Shown piece after piece: positions 43,030 through 52,915 of a stretch of DNA of 64,000 nucleotides. The notes under the pieces were generated by a model. It was not told where the DNA came from, did no database searches, and saw only the letters and a program-made list of their open reading frames with translations. Every line of letters begins with the position of its first letter. The stretch's first letter is position 1. This stretch comes from CAYYIS01 sp964470965 (GTDB lineage: Bacteria > JAAXHH01 > JABIQT01). Position numbers and translations under genes: made by a program. The stretch is taken from assembly GCA_964470965.1 (NCBI GenBank), contig CAYYIS010000026.1, positions 6,123-70,122 of the forward strand, written 5' to 3'.

Positions 43030-44331
43030 ATGGAGGACAAACCTATAACGGCCATCATCGTCGGGGCAGGCCATCGATCGTTGCATTATGCGTCCTATGC
43101 CGCGCTTCATCCCGGCGACCTCAAGATCGTCGGTGTTGCGGATCCCAATGGGCTCAGGCGCAAACAGGTCGCCGAAAAATTCGGACTGCCCGAACAACGC
43201 TGTTTCGGGACGGCAGAAGAACTGGCTGCGCAACCAAAATTCGCGGACGCGGTCATTAACGGTACCATGGACCACCATCACGTGCCCACCTCGATCCCTC
43301 TGTTACAGGCCGGCTATCATCTTCTACTTGAAAAACCGCTTGCTACCGACGAAGCTGAAATGCAGCAGCTGGTACGGACAGTCGAGACCAGCGGCCGCAC
43401 CGTCATGATCTGCCATGTCCTTCGTTACGCTCCGTTTTATGCGAGGATCAAGGAACTCGTAGGCAATGGGGAAATCGGGGATGTTGTAAACATACAGACT
43501 TTGGAGCACGTTAGCTACCATCACATGGCCGTCGGTTTCGTAAGAGGTAAATGGAACAGGAAAGCCCGATGCAGGTCTTCGATGCTCATGGCCAAATGCT
43601 GTCATGACCTGGATCTTCTGGCCTGGATGAAGAGTGGCATCTCCCCGGCATCCGTGGCATCATTCGGCAGCAACATGTATTTTCGTCCCGAAAACATACC
43701 GGACGACGCCGGTCACCGATGCCTGGTCGATTGTTCCATAGAGCCCGAATGCCTGTATTCCGCCCGCAAGCATTACATCGATCACCCGGACCGCTGGTCG
43801 TTCTATGTTTGGGATGGGCTCGAACATATCGCACAGCCGACCATCGCGCATAAGATCGAATCTCTGAAAACCGACAACCCCTACGGTAGATGTGTCTGGC
43901 GGTGTGATAATGATGTGGTGGATCATCAATCTGTTGTGGTGTCCTTCGACGATGGTTGCACGGCGACACATAACATGGTGGGGGGTACCGCGAGGCCGTC
44001 ACGTTCTATCCACCTGCTTGGCACAAAAGGGGAAATACAGGGCGTATTCGAGGACAGTCGGATCGTGATCAGGCACATGGACACCCGACCCGACCATGAA
44101 TATTCGGAGGCCGTGATCGACCTCAACGAACACGGTGACATGCACGGCGCCTCGGGCGGCCACGGCGGGGGGGACCTGCGGCTGGTCTCGGACTTTGTGA
44201 ACACCCTGCGCGGACGTCCCCGCTCGATCTCCTGCACGAGCCTCGAAGACTCCATCGCCGGGCACGCCATCGGCTTCTGTGCGGACCGGGCCATGGAGGA
44301 ACATACCATCGTGAGCGTACACGGTTTATAA
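43030..44331 (+). CDS. Gfo/Idh/MocA-family oxidoreductase (large form)
   Basis: 433 residues, about 90 longer than typical. Rossmann start AIIVGAGHRSLHYASYAALHPG, catalytic motif LLEKPLATDEAEMQ, and RSSMLMAKCCHDLDLLAWMKSG in the substrate-binding half with a cysteine- and histidine-rich insert (residues about 230-300). The C-terminal end is GGGDLRLVSDFVNTLRGR, typical of sugar-modifying members that act on glycosides or inositols. It is followed after 13 bases by a PHP-family phosphatase gene, suggesting they share a pathway. Substrate unknown. Confidence 0.85.
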   Translation: MEDKPITAIIVGAGHRSLHYASYAALHPGDLKIVGVADPNGLRRKQVAEKFGLPEQRCFGTAEELAAQPKFADAVINGTMDHHHVPTSIPLLQAGYHLLLEKPLATDEAEMQQLVRTVETSGRTVMICHVLRYAPFYARIKELVGNGEIGDVVNIQTLEHVSYHHMAVGFVRGKWNRKARCRSSMLMAKCCHDLDLLAWMKSGISPASVASFGSNMYFRPENIPDDAGHRCLVDCSIEPECLYSARKHYIDHPDRWSFYVWDGLEHIAQPTIAHKIESLKTDNPYGRCVWRCDNDVVDHQSVVVSFDDGCTATHNMVGGTARPSRSIHLLGTKGEIQGVFEDSRIVIRHMDTRPDHEYSEAVIDLNEHGDMHGASGGHGGGDLRLVSDFVNTLRGRPRSISCTSLEDSIAGHAIGFCADRAMEEHTIVSVHGL

Positions 44332-44344
44332 GAAAGGCTGTTCC

Positions 44345-45169
44345 ATGAGCGATTCCATCCTTTACGAAATGCACATGCACACCCCGCTCTGCAAACACGC
44401 CCGCGGAGAACCGGGGGACTACGCAGAGGTCGCACTGCAACGTGGTCTGAAAGGGATTGTAGTGACCGACCACAACCCGACGAATAACGGCTGGTCACCC
44501 GGTGTGCGTATGAGCTTGGAAGAACTGGATAAATACGTGGACATGGTCAGCAGGGCACGGTCGGCGTGGGCAGGCCAAGTCGATATCCGGCTAGGTATCG
44601 AGAGTGATTATGCACCCGGCATGGAGCCCTGGCTGGAGCAACTGCACGGATTGGCGTCGTTCCACCACGTACTGGGCTCCGTGCATCCCCAAATCCGAGA
44701 ATATCAACGACTGTATTACAATGGTGGAATAGTTGAATTTCAAAAAACATATTTCGAGCATCTGGCCATGGCCGCGGAAACCGGACTGTTCGATACCCTC
44801 GCCCACCCGGACCTGGTAAAAAACATCTCGCCGAACGACTGGGACATCAACCGGGCAATGCCGTTTATCCTTCCCTGCCTCGATCGTATAGCCGCCGCCG
44901 GCACTGCCATGGAGTTGAACACATCCGGACTTAACAAAGCCTTACCCGAAATGAATCCTGGCAGTGCCATGCTCGCTGAAATGCGAAACCGCGATATTCC
45001 GGTCGTCATCGGCGCGGATGCCCACGATCCTCACCGGGTCGCTGCAAATTTCAAAGGGGCCCTGGACCTGCTGACCACCGCCGGCTATACCCACACGAGC
45101 ATTTTCCTTGATCGCAAACGCCACGACCTGCCGATCGAACAGGTATACGAAAGCCTGAAAGAGGCATAG
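44345..45169 (+). CDS. PHP-family histidinol-phosphatase-like hydrolase
   Basis: 274 residues. The PHP metal motifs are clear: H-M-H-T in MHMHTPLCKHARG at the N-terminus, VTDHNP, LGIESDY, VLGSVH, TLAHPDL, and IGADAHDP near the end. HisK-type PHP phosphatases remove phosphate from L-histidinol-phosphate or related small substrates with a trinuclear metal site. Its partner is the Gfo gene 13 bases upstream, so a sugar- or polyol-phosphate substrate is equally likely; histidine-biosynthesis genes are absent here. Convergent with another Gfo gene at 45395. Confidence 0.87.
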   Translation: MSDSILYEMHMHTPLCKHARGEPGDYAEVALQRGLKGIVVTDHNPTNNGWSPGVRMSLEELDKYVDMVSRARSAWAGQVDIRLGIESDYAPGMEPWLEQLHGLASFHHVLGSVHPQIREYQRLYYNGGIVEFQKTYFEHLAMAAETGLFDTLAHPDLVKNISPNDWDINRAMPFILPCLDRIAAAGTAMELNTSGLNKALPEMNPGSAMLAEMRNRDIPVVIGADAHDPHRVAANFKGALDLLTTAGYTHTSIFLDRKRHDLPIEQVYESLKEA

Positions 45170-45394
45170 GGAGAAGCACAAACAAAATTACCCCGATGCC
45201 AGCCGAAGTTTTATGAAATTTCACCAGCACAAGTCCCTTCCTTGTTGAATCACCGGACACCCTTTCTCTAATGGCTTTTGATTAGAAACCCGGTACCTTG
45301 CTGAGTCACTGTCATATCATCCGCCGACCAGATTAAGACGGCATGGGCACGGTAAAGTCCACAGACGCTACCGGAATGAATGAAGAGTCAAACC

Positions 45395-46528
45395 TCAAGG
45401 TTTTGTTAGAGCAATGGCGCCCGGCACGTTCTTCGACCCCGTTACATATTCCCGGAAATCCGGCACCGGTAACGGCATCCCACCTTGTTCGATAGAGCGT
45501 TCACTGATGAGCCCCGGCACAGTAAAATCCAACGCCCGATACAGGTCGATTGGCGGCTCCGTATCCCCGACAATCGCATCGATGAAATCCCGCACCTCGA
45601 AATAGTCTCCGCCCCAGTGGCCCGATTCAAGCGCTTCGGCCGGCGGGTTGCGCCAGAAGGCCGGCAGGTAGGTTTCAAATTCGGAGAGCGGACGCCATTC
45701 GTTCATATCACGGCAGACATCGGCTAGCCAGATCTTGTGGTCGTCGCCCATGCCCCGGGGCGCTTCGTAGCAGGCCCTGGTGCCCTGGAGCGCATAATAG
45801 GCCAGGCCATGGGGGCGATCTGACACCAGATCAAACCGGATCTTGATCAGTCCTCCGCTCGCTAATTTGCACATCATAATGATGGTGTCTTCGATTTTGT
45901 AGGTGGCGCCATAGTGGTGTCCGGTGCCGAAACAGGCCACCGAGACCACCCGTTCATCAAACCAGTACAGCGCCGGCCCCAGACTATGGGTGCCGTACGT
46001 GCAGCCGTTCTTACCAACCTGCCAGACCTTGCGCCAGGGCGTATTTTCGCAGTGCGCCTTCAATTCGTGGACGTACTCTCCTTCACCAAAATAAATATCA
46101 CCGAACATGCCTTGCCGGACCATCTCGCGGATGAGTACATTCCATTTGATGTAACAGTAGTTCTCCGCCATCATGTACTTGGCGCTGCTGCCGCGCACAG
46201 CATCCACCAGGTCGCAGCACTGCTGCAGATCCGTGGCCGCAGTCACTTCGGAGAGAACGTGGATATTACGGTCCAACGCCGCCACCGCCATCGGTGCATG
46301 CAGATTCATGGGTGTCGATACAACCACTGCATCGACACCGCTGTCGAGCATGGCGTCATAGTCCGTATACCGCTCCGCCACCCCGTATTCATCTCCGGCC
46401 CTGGCCAGTACATCCGGGTTCGTATCACATAGAGCTGTGACCGAAGTCTCTTTGAGCATCTGAAATGTTTTGATGAAACTCCGTCCTCGCGGCGCCCCGA
46501 CCACGCCCACTTTCAATTCACTAGTCAT
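45395..46528 (-). CDS. Gfo/Idh/MocA-family protein with EKP motif replaced
   Basis: 377 residues from the ATG at 46528 (GGAGGGAC just upstream; the longer 46549 start would cover it). N-terminal Rossmann: VGVVGAPRGRSFIKTF. The usual catalytic E-K-P becomes S-E-V-T-A-A-T-D, with the lysine missing. Later blocks (MMAENYCYIKWN, GGLIKIRFDLVS, GGDYFEVRDFIDAIVGD) match sugar-modifying members. Loss of the lysine suggests altered or no redox chemistry, perhaps hydrolase-like activity as in some GH109 relatives. It overlaps the end of the deacetylase pseudogene by 8 bases and is last in a minus-strand operon. Confidence 0.83.
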   Translation of the reverse strand: MTSELKVGVVGAPRGRSFIKTFQMLKETSVTALCDTNPDVLARAGDEYGVAERYTDYDAMLDSGVDAVVVSTPMNLHAPMAVAALDRNIHVLSEVTAATDLQQCCDLVDAVRGSSAKYMMAENYCYIKWNVLIREMVRQGMFGDIYFGEGEYVHELKAHCENTPWRKVWQVGKNGCTYGTHSLGPALYWFDERVVSVACFGTGHHYGATYKIEDTIIMMCKLASGGLIKIRFDLVSDRPHGLAYYALQGTRACYEAPRGMGDDHKIWLADVCRDMNEWRPLSEFETYLPAFWRNPPAEALESGHWGGDYFEVRDFIDAIVGDTEPPIDLYRALDFTVPGLISERSIEQGGMPLPVPDFREYVTGSKNVPGAIALTKP

Positions 46529-47131
46529 GTCCCTCCTTCCTCCAATCACGAATACGCTGTGCTAGCGATACCACCGTTCCGACAAGGATACGATCACTGT
46601 TCCGGGCCAGGTGTTCACACAATTCCCTAAGTGCCACATCCGACACCGCCAGGTGACCTTCGTGTATGCCGTGCAACTGCCGGCACGTAGCTTTGCCGGG
46701 TCGGCCCTTCCCCGATATGTGAGTGGTAGCACGGATAACAGAAGCTGTTGGCGCCCTGGTTCGGCATAACCGCCTCGATCCTCCGTTTACCTTCCGTAAT
46801 TTCAACCTCTATTTCATCAATCGTCATACGTTCGAGACCGGAATTCCGATGGTCCCTGAACGCCCACGAACAAGGATGGTTTACGGTATGATTACCAATT
46901 TCATGCCCGATCGCAGCCACCTTCCTCCATGGCGCAAGGAGTTCTCTCCAGGACGGCGTTTCGCCCCCCGCGCTCGTCACAGCCGCGGGGATTGAGATAG
47001 AACGTGCCGGACAACCCGAAGTCATTCAACATCGGAGCAGCCACCTCCAGCTGTGATTTCATACCATCGTCGAATGTTAAAGAAACAGCCCCCCGGCAAT
47101 CATCCGGTCAGAGAGTCGAAACCTGTGGCAT
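46521..47131 (-). pseudogene. Decayed polysaccharide deacetylase gene
   Basis: Starts at ATG 47131 with GAGGAG 9 bases upstream. A NodB-type deacetylase can be followed across frames: seven residues, a TGA (47108-47110) where WPDD would be expected, then CRGAVSLTFDDGMKSQLEV with the catalytic FDDG, a frameshift at a run of six G (46964-46969), then GHEIGNHTVNHPCSWAF with the metal-binding H-x3-H, and finally a frame change near 46670 that drops about 80 residues before HGIHEGHLAVSDVALREL. So it has one nonsense, one single-base frameshift and one internal deletion. It lies between the MFS and Gfo genes. Confidence 0.8.
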
Positions 47132-47184
47132 CTGTTACGCTCCTCGTAATGGACTGTTGGTAAAAACTATCCTATCAGAATCCG

Positions 47185-48360
47185 TCATCCCTGAAGCCGG
47201 GAAATATCAGGTTTTTTCAGTGTCTCCGGTACCGCCAAAAGTAATGTCAGAGATGCCAGAAAACCAATACCCGCCAGGGTGAACGCCGACGTTTCCAGCC
47301 CGAACAGGTCGGCGAAGTTGCCCACCGCGAGAGGACCACCTACACCACCCAAATCACCTATGAATCGCCACAGGCCCAGAAACTGTCCTGTTCCGTCGGC
47401 AGGCGCCAGATCGGCACCCAGGGTCATCATGCAACCGGAGCCGAGACCATTGCCGAATCCAATGACCAGCGTAGCCAGCAGCAGGCCGGTAAACGTGGTA
47501 GAAAATGGGATCAGCCCCATGCCGATCCCCATGAGGATAAAGGAGGGTACCGAGACATATTTGCGTCCGAACCTGTCCATCACGTAGCCGGCAAGCGGAA
47601 ATAGCATCATGTCAACCGCTGCGCTCATGGTTACGATATAGCCGATATCATCCACATCCAGGCCGACCACCGTGGCGCCGTACAACGGAATCAAAAGACG
47701 GCGCCCCTGTCGAATCATCTGAGCAAAGACCTGCGCCGAACCTGCGGTAAAGAGCATTCTTCCATGCTCGATGAACATCCGCTTGATCCGAGACCATGCC
47801 GCATACTGAACAACCTCTTGACTGTCGGGTCGATCCTCTTTTATGAAAAACAGTACCAGAAGGAGCACCATACCGGCCAGTGTCGCGGACACAAACATAG
47901 GAAGACGAAGCCCGAAGGCGGCACCCAGAATCCCCCCGATGGCCGGACTGGCAAACGTGCCGACTCGGTTGATACCGCCGAAGATAGCCAGCGCCTGTCC
48001 CCTGGTCTGATTGGTGACCACGTCCGTGATGTACGTATGCCGTGAGATGTTCCATAGAGCCAAGCCGATGCCGGATATGATCCGGTATAGAACCAGCTCG
48101 AACCCGGTGCTTGCCAGACCGACACAGACCATACTGACCGCTATCAGTCCTACGCCTATTACCATGCCGCTCCTGCGGCTGATCCGGGACAGAATTATCC
48201 CTGCAGGGACGTCCCCGATAACGGTCCCCAGACTGCTGCCCGCCACCACGAGGCTGATAGCACTGAACGATAGATCGAACGACCTGGCAAACAGCGGCAG
48301 CGTAGGGATCAGTATGCCCGATCCGAATGCCAGGAGAAACGTCGGCACGTAGACCGGCAT
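47185..48360 (-). CDS. MFS transporter
   Basis: 391 residues from ATG 48360 (GGAAAG 8 bases upstream). The open frame extends another 59 codons but only through the end of the abhydrolase gene. Twelve hydrophobic helices are evident. Motif A-like residues are in SRISRRSGMVIG and the repeat-half equivalent DRFGRKYVSVP. The profile, with YTSxxx-free TAPG replaced by LALWNISRHTYITD, suggests a sugar or multidrug proton antiporter/symporter; direction is not clear. It follows the abhydrolase gene by 31 bases and precedes the deacetylase pseudogene and Gfo gene. Confidence 0.85.
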   Translation of the reverse strand: MPVYVPTFLLAFGSGILIPTLPLFARSFDLSFSAISLVVAGSSLGTVIGDVPAGIILSRISRRSGMVIGVGLIAVSMVCVGLASTGFELVLYRIISGIGLALWNISRHTYITDVVTNQTRGQALAIFGGINRVGTFASPAIGGILGAAFGLRLPMFVSATLAGMVLLLVLFFIKEDRPDSQEVVQYAAWSRIKRMFIEHGRMLFTAGSAQVFAQMIRQGRRLLIPLYGATVVGLDVDDIGYIVTMSAAVDMMLFPLAGYVMDRFGRKYVSVPSFILMGIGMGLIPFSTTFTGLLLATLVIGFGNGLGSGCMMTLGADLAPADGTGQFLGLWRFIGDLGGVGGPLAVGNFADLFGLETSAFTLAGIGFLASLTLLLAVPETLKKPDISRLQG

Positions 48361-48391
48361 TATCAGATCTTTCCATGTGGAGTTCAATGGA

Positions 48392-49405
48392 TTACAGCCA
48401 CCTCTCGAACCAGCCGTACGCCTCTCGCCCAGAGATCTCATGAGCGCCGTCGAACACGTCGTGTGCCAGTCGGTCTTCCTGATCATACAGCGCGTAAAAT
48501 CGTCGTAAATCCCGGACCGTTTCCACGGAAGCATCATATGGAAACATAGGGTCCGTGCGACCGTTTTCCGCCACCATTGGCCGCGGTGCGATAAGGGAGG
48601 CGATATCTACATGTTCGAAGTTAAGGGCCAGTTCCTGCACGTTACCGCACACGCAGTGGGCCACGTCCAAAAACGTGGATCGAAACGACGACAAAAACCC
48701 GCTGATTCCGGTTACTTTGACCCGTAGATCGAGTGCCGATATCAGCAGTGTGGTGACGCCACCGAGACTCAGACCGTAACATCCGATACGGTCCGCGTCC
48801 ACTTCTTCCAGAGAGGTAAGCACATCCAGCGCCCTTGTCAGTTCTTTTACGTACACGCCATAGGTGGTAAAACCGAGAAGCTGCGCTACACCCGTGTAGT
48901 ATCCGTGTTCGCCAAAATGGTCCGGCATCCGCTCGCCGAAGCCCACATGCTCCGGGATCAAAGTGACGAAACCACGTCGAGACAGTTCCAAAGGATACTG
49001 TTTGTAAATGCCGCGTTCGAACATCACCTGGTTCATACCACGCCCATGACCGGGTGGGCACAGCACTGCGGGAGCCGGACCATCCAGGTCGTCGGGAATC
49101 AGAAGAAAGCCCGGAACACGCACTCCGGGAAAAGATTGATACCGCACCCGCTCGATCCGAAACCCTTCCGGATTTATTCCGGCCCAGGGTAGAGACGAGG
49201 GATCTATCTGCTCCCTCACCAGTTCAGGCGCCCCCAGTTCAGACGGCATCCGGAGTCCCTGCGCCAGGACCTCCCGCGCCTGCGGTTGCCACGCCTCGAA
49301 GCCCTCAAGCGTATCTCCCTGGAACCGGTGTTTCCTGCCTTCCTTGTCATATCGTCGAAACAGATATTCGCGAAAATCAAGACTGAGAGGATGTAACTGA
49401 TCCAT
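48392..49405 (-). CDS. Alpha/beta hydrolase (acetyl-xylan-esterase-like, abhydrolase_7 type)
   Basis: 337 residues; ATG 49405 with AGGAG 7 bases upstream. The nucleophile is in GCYGLSLGG (G-x-S-x-G), the acid in GRTDPMFPYD and the base in VFDGAHEI. CPPGHGRGMNQ and PEHVGFGERMPDHFG form the oxyanion and cap region. The type resembles esterases that deacetylate xylans or act on carbohydrate esters. No signal peptide. First gene of a minus-strand unit with the MFS transporter, the deacetylase pseudogene and the Gfo gene, which fits sugar-ester uptake and breakdown. Confidence 0.87.
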   Translation of the reverse strand: MDQLHPLSLDFREYLFRRYDKEGRKHRFQGDTLEGFEAWQPQAREVLAQGLRMPSELGAPELVREQIDPSSLPWAGINPEGFRIERVRYQSFPGVRVPGFLLIPDDLDGPAPAVLCPPGHGRGMNQVMFERGIYKQYPLELSRRGFVTLIPEHVGFGERMPDHFGEHGYYTGVAQLLGFTTYGVYVKELTRALDVLTSLEEVDADRIGCYGLSLGGVTTLLISALDLRVKVTGISGFLSSFRSTFLDVAHCVCGNVQELALNFEHVDIASLIAPRPMVAENGRTDPMFPYDASVETVRDLRRFYALYDQEDRLAHDVFDGAHEISGREAYGWFERWL

Positions 49406-49453
49406 GTTTTCACTCCTGTCGTGGGATTGGATCGTCTCCGACGGAATAAGCTT

Positions 49454-51439
49454 TTACTCCGCCACGCAACGGAACCCCAGGTTCAGGCTCCCATGGCTAT
49501 CGCGGTAAGCCGCCGCCATACACGCTTCCTGCTTGGTCCACCCACCGCCGCGAACGACTTTGAATTTCACGGGGCTCTCGTAGACAAACGGCTCCCGCAT
49601 CCCCAGATAAATCATCGGTTCACCACCCGGATAGGATTCGAATTCAGAGATGGTGTACTCTTTTACATTGCCAATCATGTCGAAAAGGCCTTCCGGTGTC
49701 GCGCCATCGGGAAAGCTTCCCACCGGCGTCGTACCTCCGTAGTAAAAGTCATAGTTAGCCAGATCCGGTGTGATGAGTTTGTCTCCCCAGGCGTAGGTGC
49801 GGGCCTCCGTCCCCCTGGCGGCCCGTTCCCACTGGGCCTCCGTGGGCAGCCTCTTTCCCCTGCTGTCGGCATAGGAGCACGCCCCTTCGTAACTCACATA
49901 GACAACCGGGTGGCGCTCCCTGCCTTCCACAACCTCGTAACGCCCCTCGGCCGTCCTGATAATGCCGCATCGTTCCGGGATACGCATCCGTGTGTCGTAG
50001 TACACGCCGAACTCGCCCTCATTCAGAAATGCGGCGAATTCAGCCACCGTCACCGGGTACCGGTCCATCCGGAAGGACTCCAGAGAAACTTCATGCGCGG
50101 GACTGCGCCTTACATCGGTAGGGTCTGGCCCCATGGTGAAATTGCCGGCCGGGAAATAGACCATATCCTCATCGTGGCGGGAAGGCCGCGGCGGTGGTGT
50201 AAGGATTTCCACAGGAGTTCCCCAGGTCTTGTCGGACACCGTGTCCGCAGTCCTATCGGAGAAAATAACCCGGCCCCACATCTCCGGATTGTGCAGGTCT
50301 CCTGTGTGGGTGGATTGCCAGACCCAGTCTTCGCAGGGGCTTTCGGGCAGCTTGGAAGGATACAGATGATCGTATATGTGCATGTACTGCACCCGGCTGA
50401 AGTTAGCGCGCCACACATCGCCTGGTTTTATGGGGAGCGAAACCCGGGGATTCCGCTCCAGAAGCGACCTGATTGGCCAAGCGACTTCCACCGTCCACCC
50501 AATGTCATCATCATAGTGGTAGTTCAGGGACCCGTGCACATGCACCGCGTGGCGGAGGCCGGTGACGTCGTAATCCGTGTGCAAGGCCGAAGCGCGGTGG
50601 TAATCGGTTTCATGGAACATATCCCAGACGCAATTAAGGGGGTTGATCTCGAACTCGTAGTACTGGACTCCGTCCCCTGTGGGATCCAGGAAGATCTCGA
50701 AATCATTGTCCATATATACCACACAATCCCGCTCCGTAAGCGTGCCGTAGACATTCTCCTCCTGTAGTTCCGCACCGAAATACAGGTTTTCGTCATCATA
50801 AAGCATCTTGACGCGGGTCGTTTTCCACGGCGGCGGTGCGTAGGGCGCCTGGTGGTCTTCAAACGGCTGGGACCAGTTGGCGTCCTGCCATGCTTTTTCA
50901 TCCAGTTTTCCGTCGATCGTAATGGCGCCGGACGCCCGATGGCACACGTAGGTGCGCGGTGAAAGCGGTCCAGGGACAGTGTTCAGCGCGGGCGGTTTTG
51001 CCAGGTACACAGGCTGCGGCGCGTCATCCGGAAACATTCGGTGCCGACCCCAGATGTAGACCGTGCCCGCGGCACCGTGTTCCGGTGCTAACGAGACGAA
51101 TACAGAGGTCTGTGAGGTCCGCCAAGAGCGACTGAATTCGTCAGGATGGGAAATCCCATCCGAAGGTGGGTATGCCTGAAGCACATTGCGAATTATGGCA
51201 GTGTTATGCTCACAGCCTGTATAATCGGCCCTAACGCCATAAAATAAGGAATTGCGGAACGTGTAGGTGAGTGTCTCCGCCTTGATGCCGAAGACATTAG
51301 TATTCTCGTCTTCACGAACCGAACAGGGTGCGGGATACCCGGTATTCGACCACTTCCAGGGAATATCTTTCTGGCGGGTACCCCACATAACATCCCGGAA
51401 TCCTTCTGCAGCAATGGAATGGGAGAATGACTCTGACAA
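49454..51439 (-). CDS. CBM9-like + SUMF1/FGE-sulfatase-domain protein with unknown N-terminal domain
   Basis: 661 residues from a TTG with AAGGAG 6-7 bases upstream. Residues 1-150 are an unknown beta-rich region. About 170-400 looks like a CBM9-like carbohydrate-binding domain (IDGKLDEKAWQDANW, DNDFEIFLDPTGDG, WTVEVAWPI). About 420-661 is a SUMF1/formylglycine-enzyme-like domain (MVYFPAGNFTMG, RLPTEAQWERAARG, YAWGD, FDMIGNVKEY, VVRGGGW). In true FGE the copper-binding first cysteine follows W at +2; here it is Lys and only a Cys at +6 remains, so formylglycine formation is not expected. More likely a structural or binding role. Single gene. Confidence 0.8.
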   Translation of the reverse strand: MSESFSHSIAAEGFRDVMWGTRQKDIPWKWSNTGYPAPCSVREDENTNVFGIKAETLTYTFRNSLFYGVRADYTGCEHNTAIIRNVLQAYPPSDGISHPDEFSRSWRTSQTSVFVSLAPEHGAAGTVYIWGRHRMFPDDAPQPVYLAKPPALNTVPGPLSPRTYVCHRASGAITIDGKLDEKAWQDANWSQPFEDHQAPYAPPPWKTTRVKMLYDDENLYFGAELQEENVYGTLTERDCVVYMDNDFEIFLDPTGDGVQYYEFEINPLNCVWDMFHETDYHRASALHTDYDVTGLRHAVHVHGSLNYHYDDDIGWTVEVAWPIRSLLERNPRVSLPIKPGDVWRANFSRVQYMHIYDHLYPSKLPESPCEDWVWQSTHTGDLHNPEMWGRVIFSDRTADTVSDKTWGTPVEILTPPPRPSRHDEDMVYFPAGNFTMGPDPTDVRRSPAHEVSLESFRMDRYPVTVAEFAAFLNEGEFGVYYDTRMRIPERCGIIRTAEGRYEVVEGRERHPVVYVSYEGACSYADSRGKRLPTEAQWERAARGTEARTYAWGDKLITPDLANYDFYYGGTTPVGSFPDGATPEGLFDMIGNVKEYTISEFESYPGGEPMIYLGMREPFVYESPVKFKVVRGGGWTKQEACMAAAYRDSHGSLNLGFRCVAE

Positions 51440-51565
51440 CGAAAACTCCTTGATCCAGAGATTGGTAGTATATTCATTAACTGATGAGAATTTCGAGTGA
51501 TATGTCTACAATATTATGATGTCAAGCCTGTGTCAATGTAGGTTTACCCCCAAGGAACACAATCA

Positions 51566-52915
51566 ATGTCGCATTGGAATAAAAATGAACTCCTGGAAGA
51601 GGACCGGCATCTGCTTCACCCGCTTCAGCATCCATCGGACCATGAAAACCCGACCATATTCGTAAAGAGTGACGGTGCGATGGTTACGGACATAGATGGC
51701 CGGGAGTACATAGACGGCCTGTCCAGCCTTTGGAACGTGACGATCGGCCACGGCCGCCATGAACTGGCCGAGACGGCAGCAGCACAGATGAAAGAAATGG
51801 CTTATTTTTCAGCTTATGTGGGTTGCACCAACGTACCGGCCATCCAGCTGGCCACACGGTTGAGCGAACTGGCACCTGATGGAATGAACAGCACCTTCTT
51901 CACGACCGGAGGAGCGGTATCAAACGACAGCGCAATTAAAACCGCCCGGTTCTACTGGCAGGCGCAGGGACAGTCTGAAAAGGTCAAAATTATTTCACGC
52001 TTCGATGCGTATCACGGCGTGACCATGGGCGCCATGAACGCCACCGGGATTTCTTCCTATTGGCCCATGTTTGAGTCCAATCTGCCAAACTTTCTGCATG
52101 TGATCCCTCCGTATCCCTACCATTATGCGCCTGATGAATCAGGCCTGCAATGCGGCGAGGCGGCGGCCAACGCACTGGAGACGGCCATACTCAGGGAAGG
52201 ACCGGAGACGGTGGCTGCCTTTATCGGCGAACCGGTACTGGGCGCCGCGGGCGTCATCGTGCCGCCGGACGACTACTGGCCACGTGTGCGGGAGATCTGT
52301 GCCAGGCACAAGGTCCTGCTCATCGCAGATGAGGTGATAACAGGTTTTGGGCGGATCGGGTACTGGTTCGGCCTATCCAGGTGGGAGGTGATTCCGGACA
52401 TCATCACCTTCGCCAAAGGCGTGACCAGCGGATACCTGCCGCTGGGAGGCATCATCGTATCGGATGAGATCAACGAAGCCATCCAATCCACTACGCCGGA
52501 TCGGAAATGGAACCATTCGTTCACTTACTCGGCACACCCCACTACCTGCGCTGTCGGGTTGAAAAACCTGGAAATTATCGAGGAAGAGAATCTGATAGGT
52601 AGGGCGGTCAACCTGGGTGCCTATCTCATGGATAGACTGCGTAACTTTGATGATCTGGAGCATGTAGGCGATATACGGGGCATCGGTTTGATGGCCGCCG
52701 TGGAACTGGCCGAAGACCGGGACGCGCACAAACTTTATGATCCATCAGACAAGATCGGAAGCAAAGTCATTAAAGAAATGATGAACCGTGGTGTGTACAC
52801 CCGTTGCCGTGGAGACAGTATAAGTTTCGCCCCGCCCCTGATTGTCAGCGAAGAGCAGATCGACCGAATGTTAGACGTCGCACGTGAGTCAATCGCAGCG
52901 GTGACGGAAGGGTAG
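51566..52915 (+). CDS. Class III pyridoxal-phosphate aminotransferase (omega-aminotransferase)
   Basis: 449 residues with the ATG preceded by AAGGA at 8 bases. The PLP-binding lysine is K284 in ITFAKGVTSGY, the pyridine-N aspartate D255 in IADEVITGFGR, and GEPVLGAAGVIVPP is the typical substrate loop. Entry IGHGRHELAETAAAQ and FTYSAHPTTCAVGLKN are family signatures. Members transfer amino groups from beta-alanine, taurine, putrescine or diamino acids to pyruvate or 2-oxoglutarate. Exact donor unknown. It diverges from the CBM9-SUMF1 gene and is monocistronic. Confidence 0.93.
   Translation: MSHWNKNELLEEDRHLLHPLQHPSDHENPTIFVKSDGAMVTDIDGREYIDGLSSLWNVTIGHGRHELAETAAAQMKEMAYFSAYVGCTNVPAIQLATRLSELAPDGMNSTFFTTGGAVSNDSAIKTARFYWQAQGQSEKVKIISRFDAYHGVTMGAMNATGISSYWPMFESNLPNFLHVIPPYPYHYAPDESGLQCGEAAANALETAILREGPETVAAFIGEPVLGAAGVIVPPDDYWPRVREICARHKVLLIADEVITGFGRIGYWFGLSRWEVIPDIITFAKGVTSGYLPLGGIIVSDEINEAIQSTTPDRKWNHSFTYSAHPTTCAVGLKNLEIIEEENLIGRAVNLGAYLMDRLRNFDDLEHVGDIRGIGLMAAVELAEDRDAHKLYDPSDKIGSKVIKEMMNRGVYTRCRGDSISFAPPLIVSEEQIDRMLDVARESIAAVTEG

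Noticed and set aside
49454..51439. Formylglycine-generating enzyme for the sulfatase at 2813
   Set aside because: The first copper-binding cysteine is Lys and the protein is 47 kb away, fused to a carbohydrate-binding domain.
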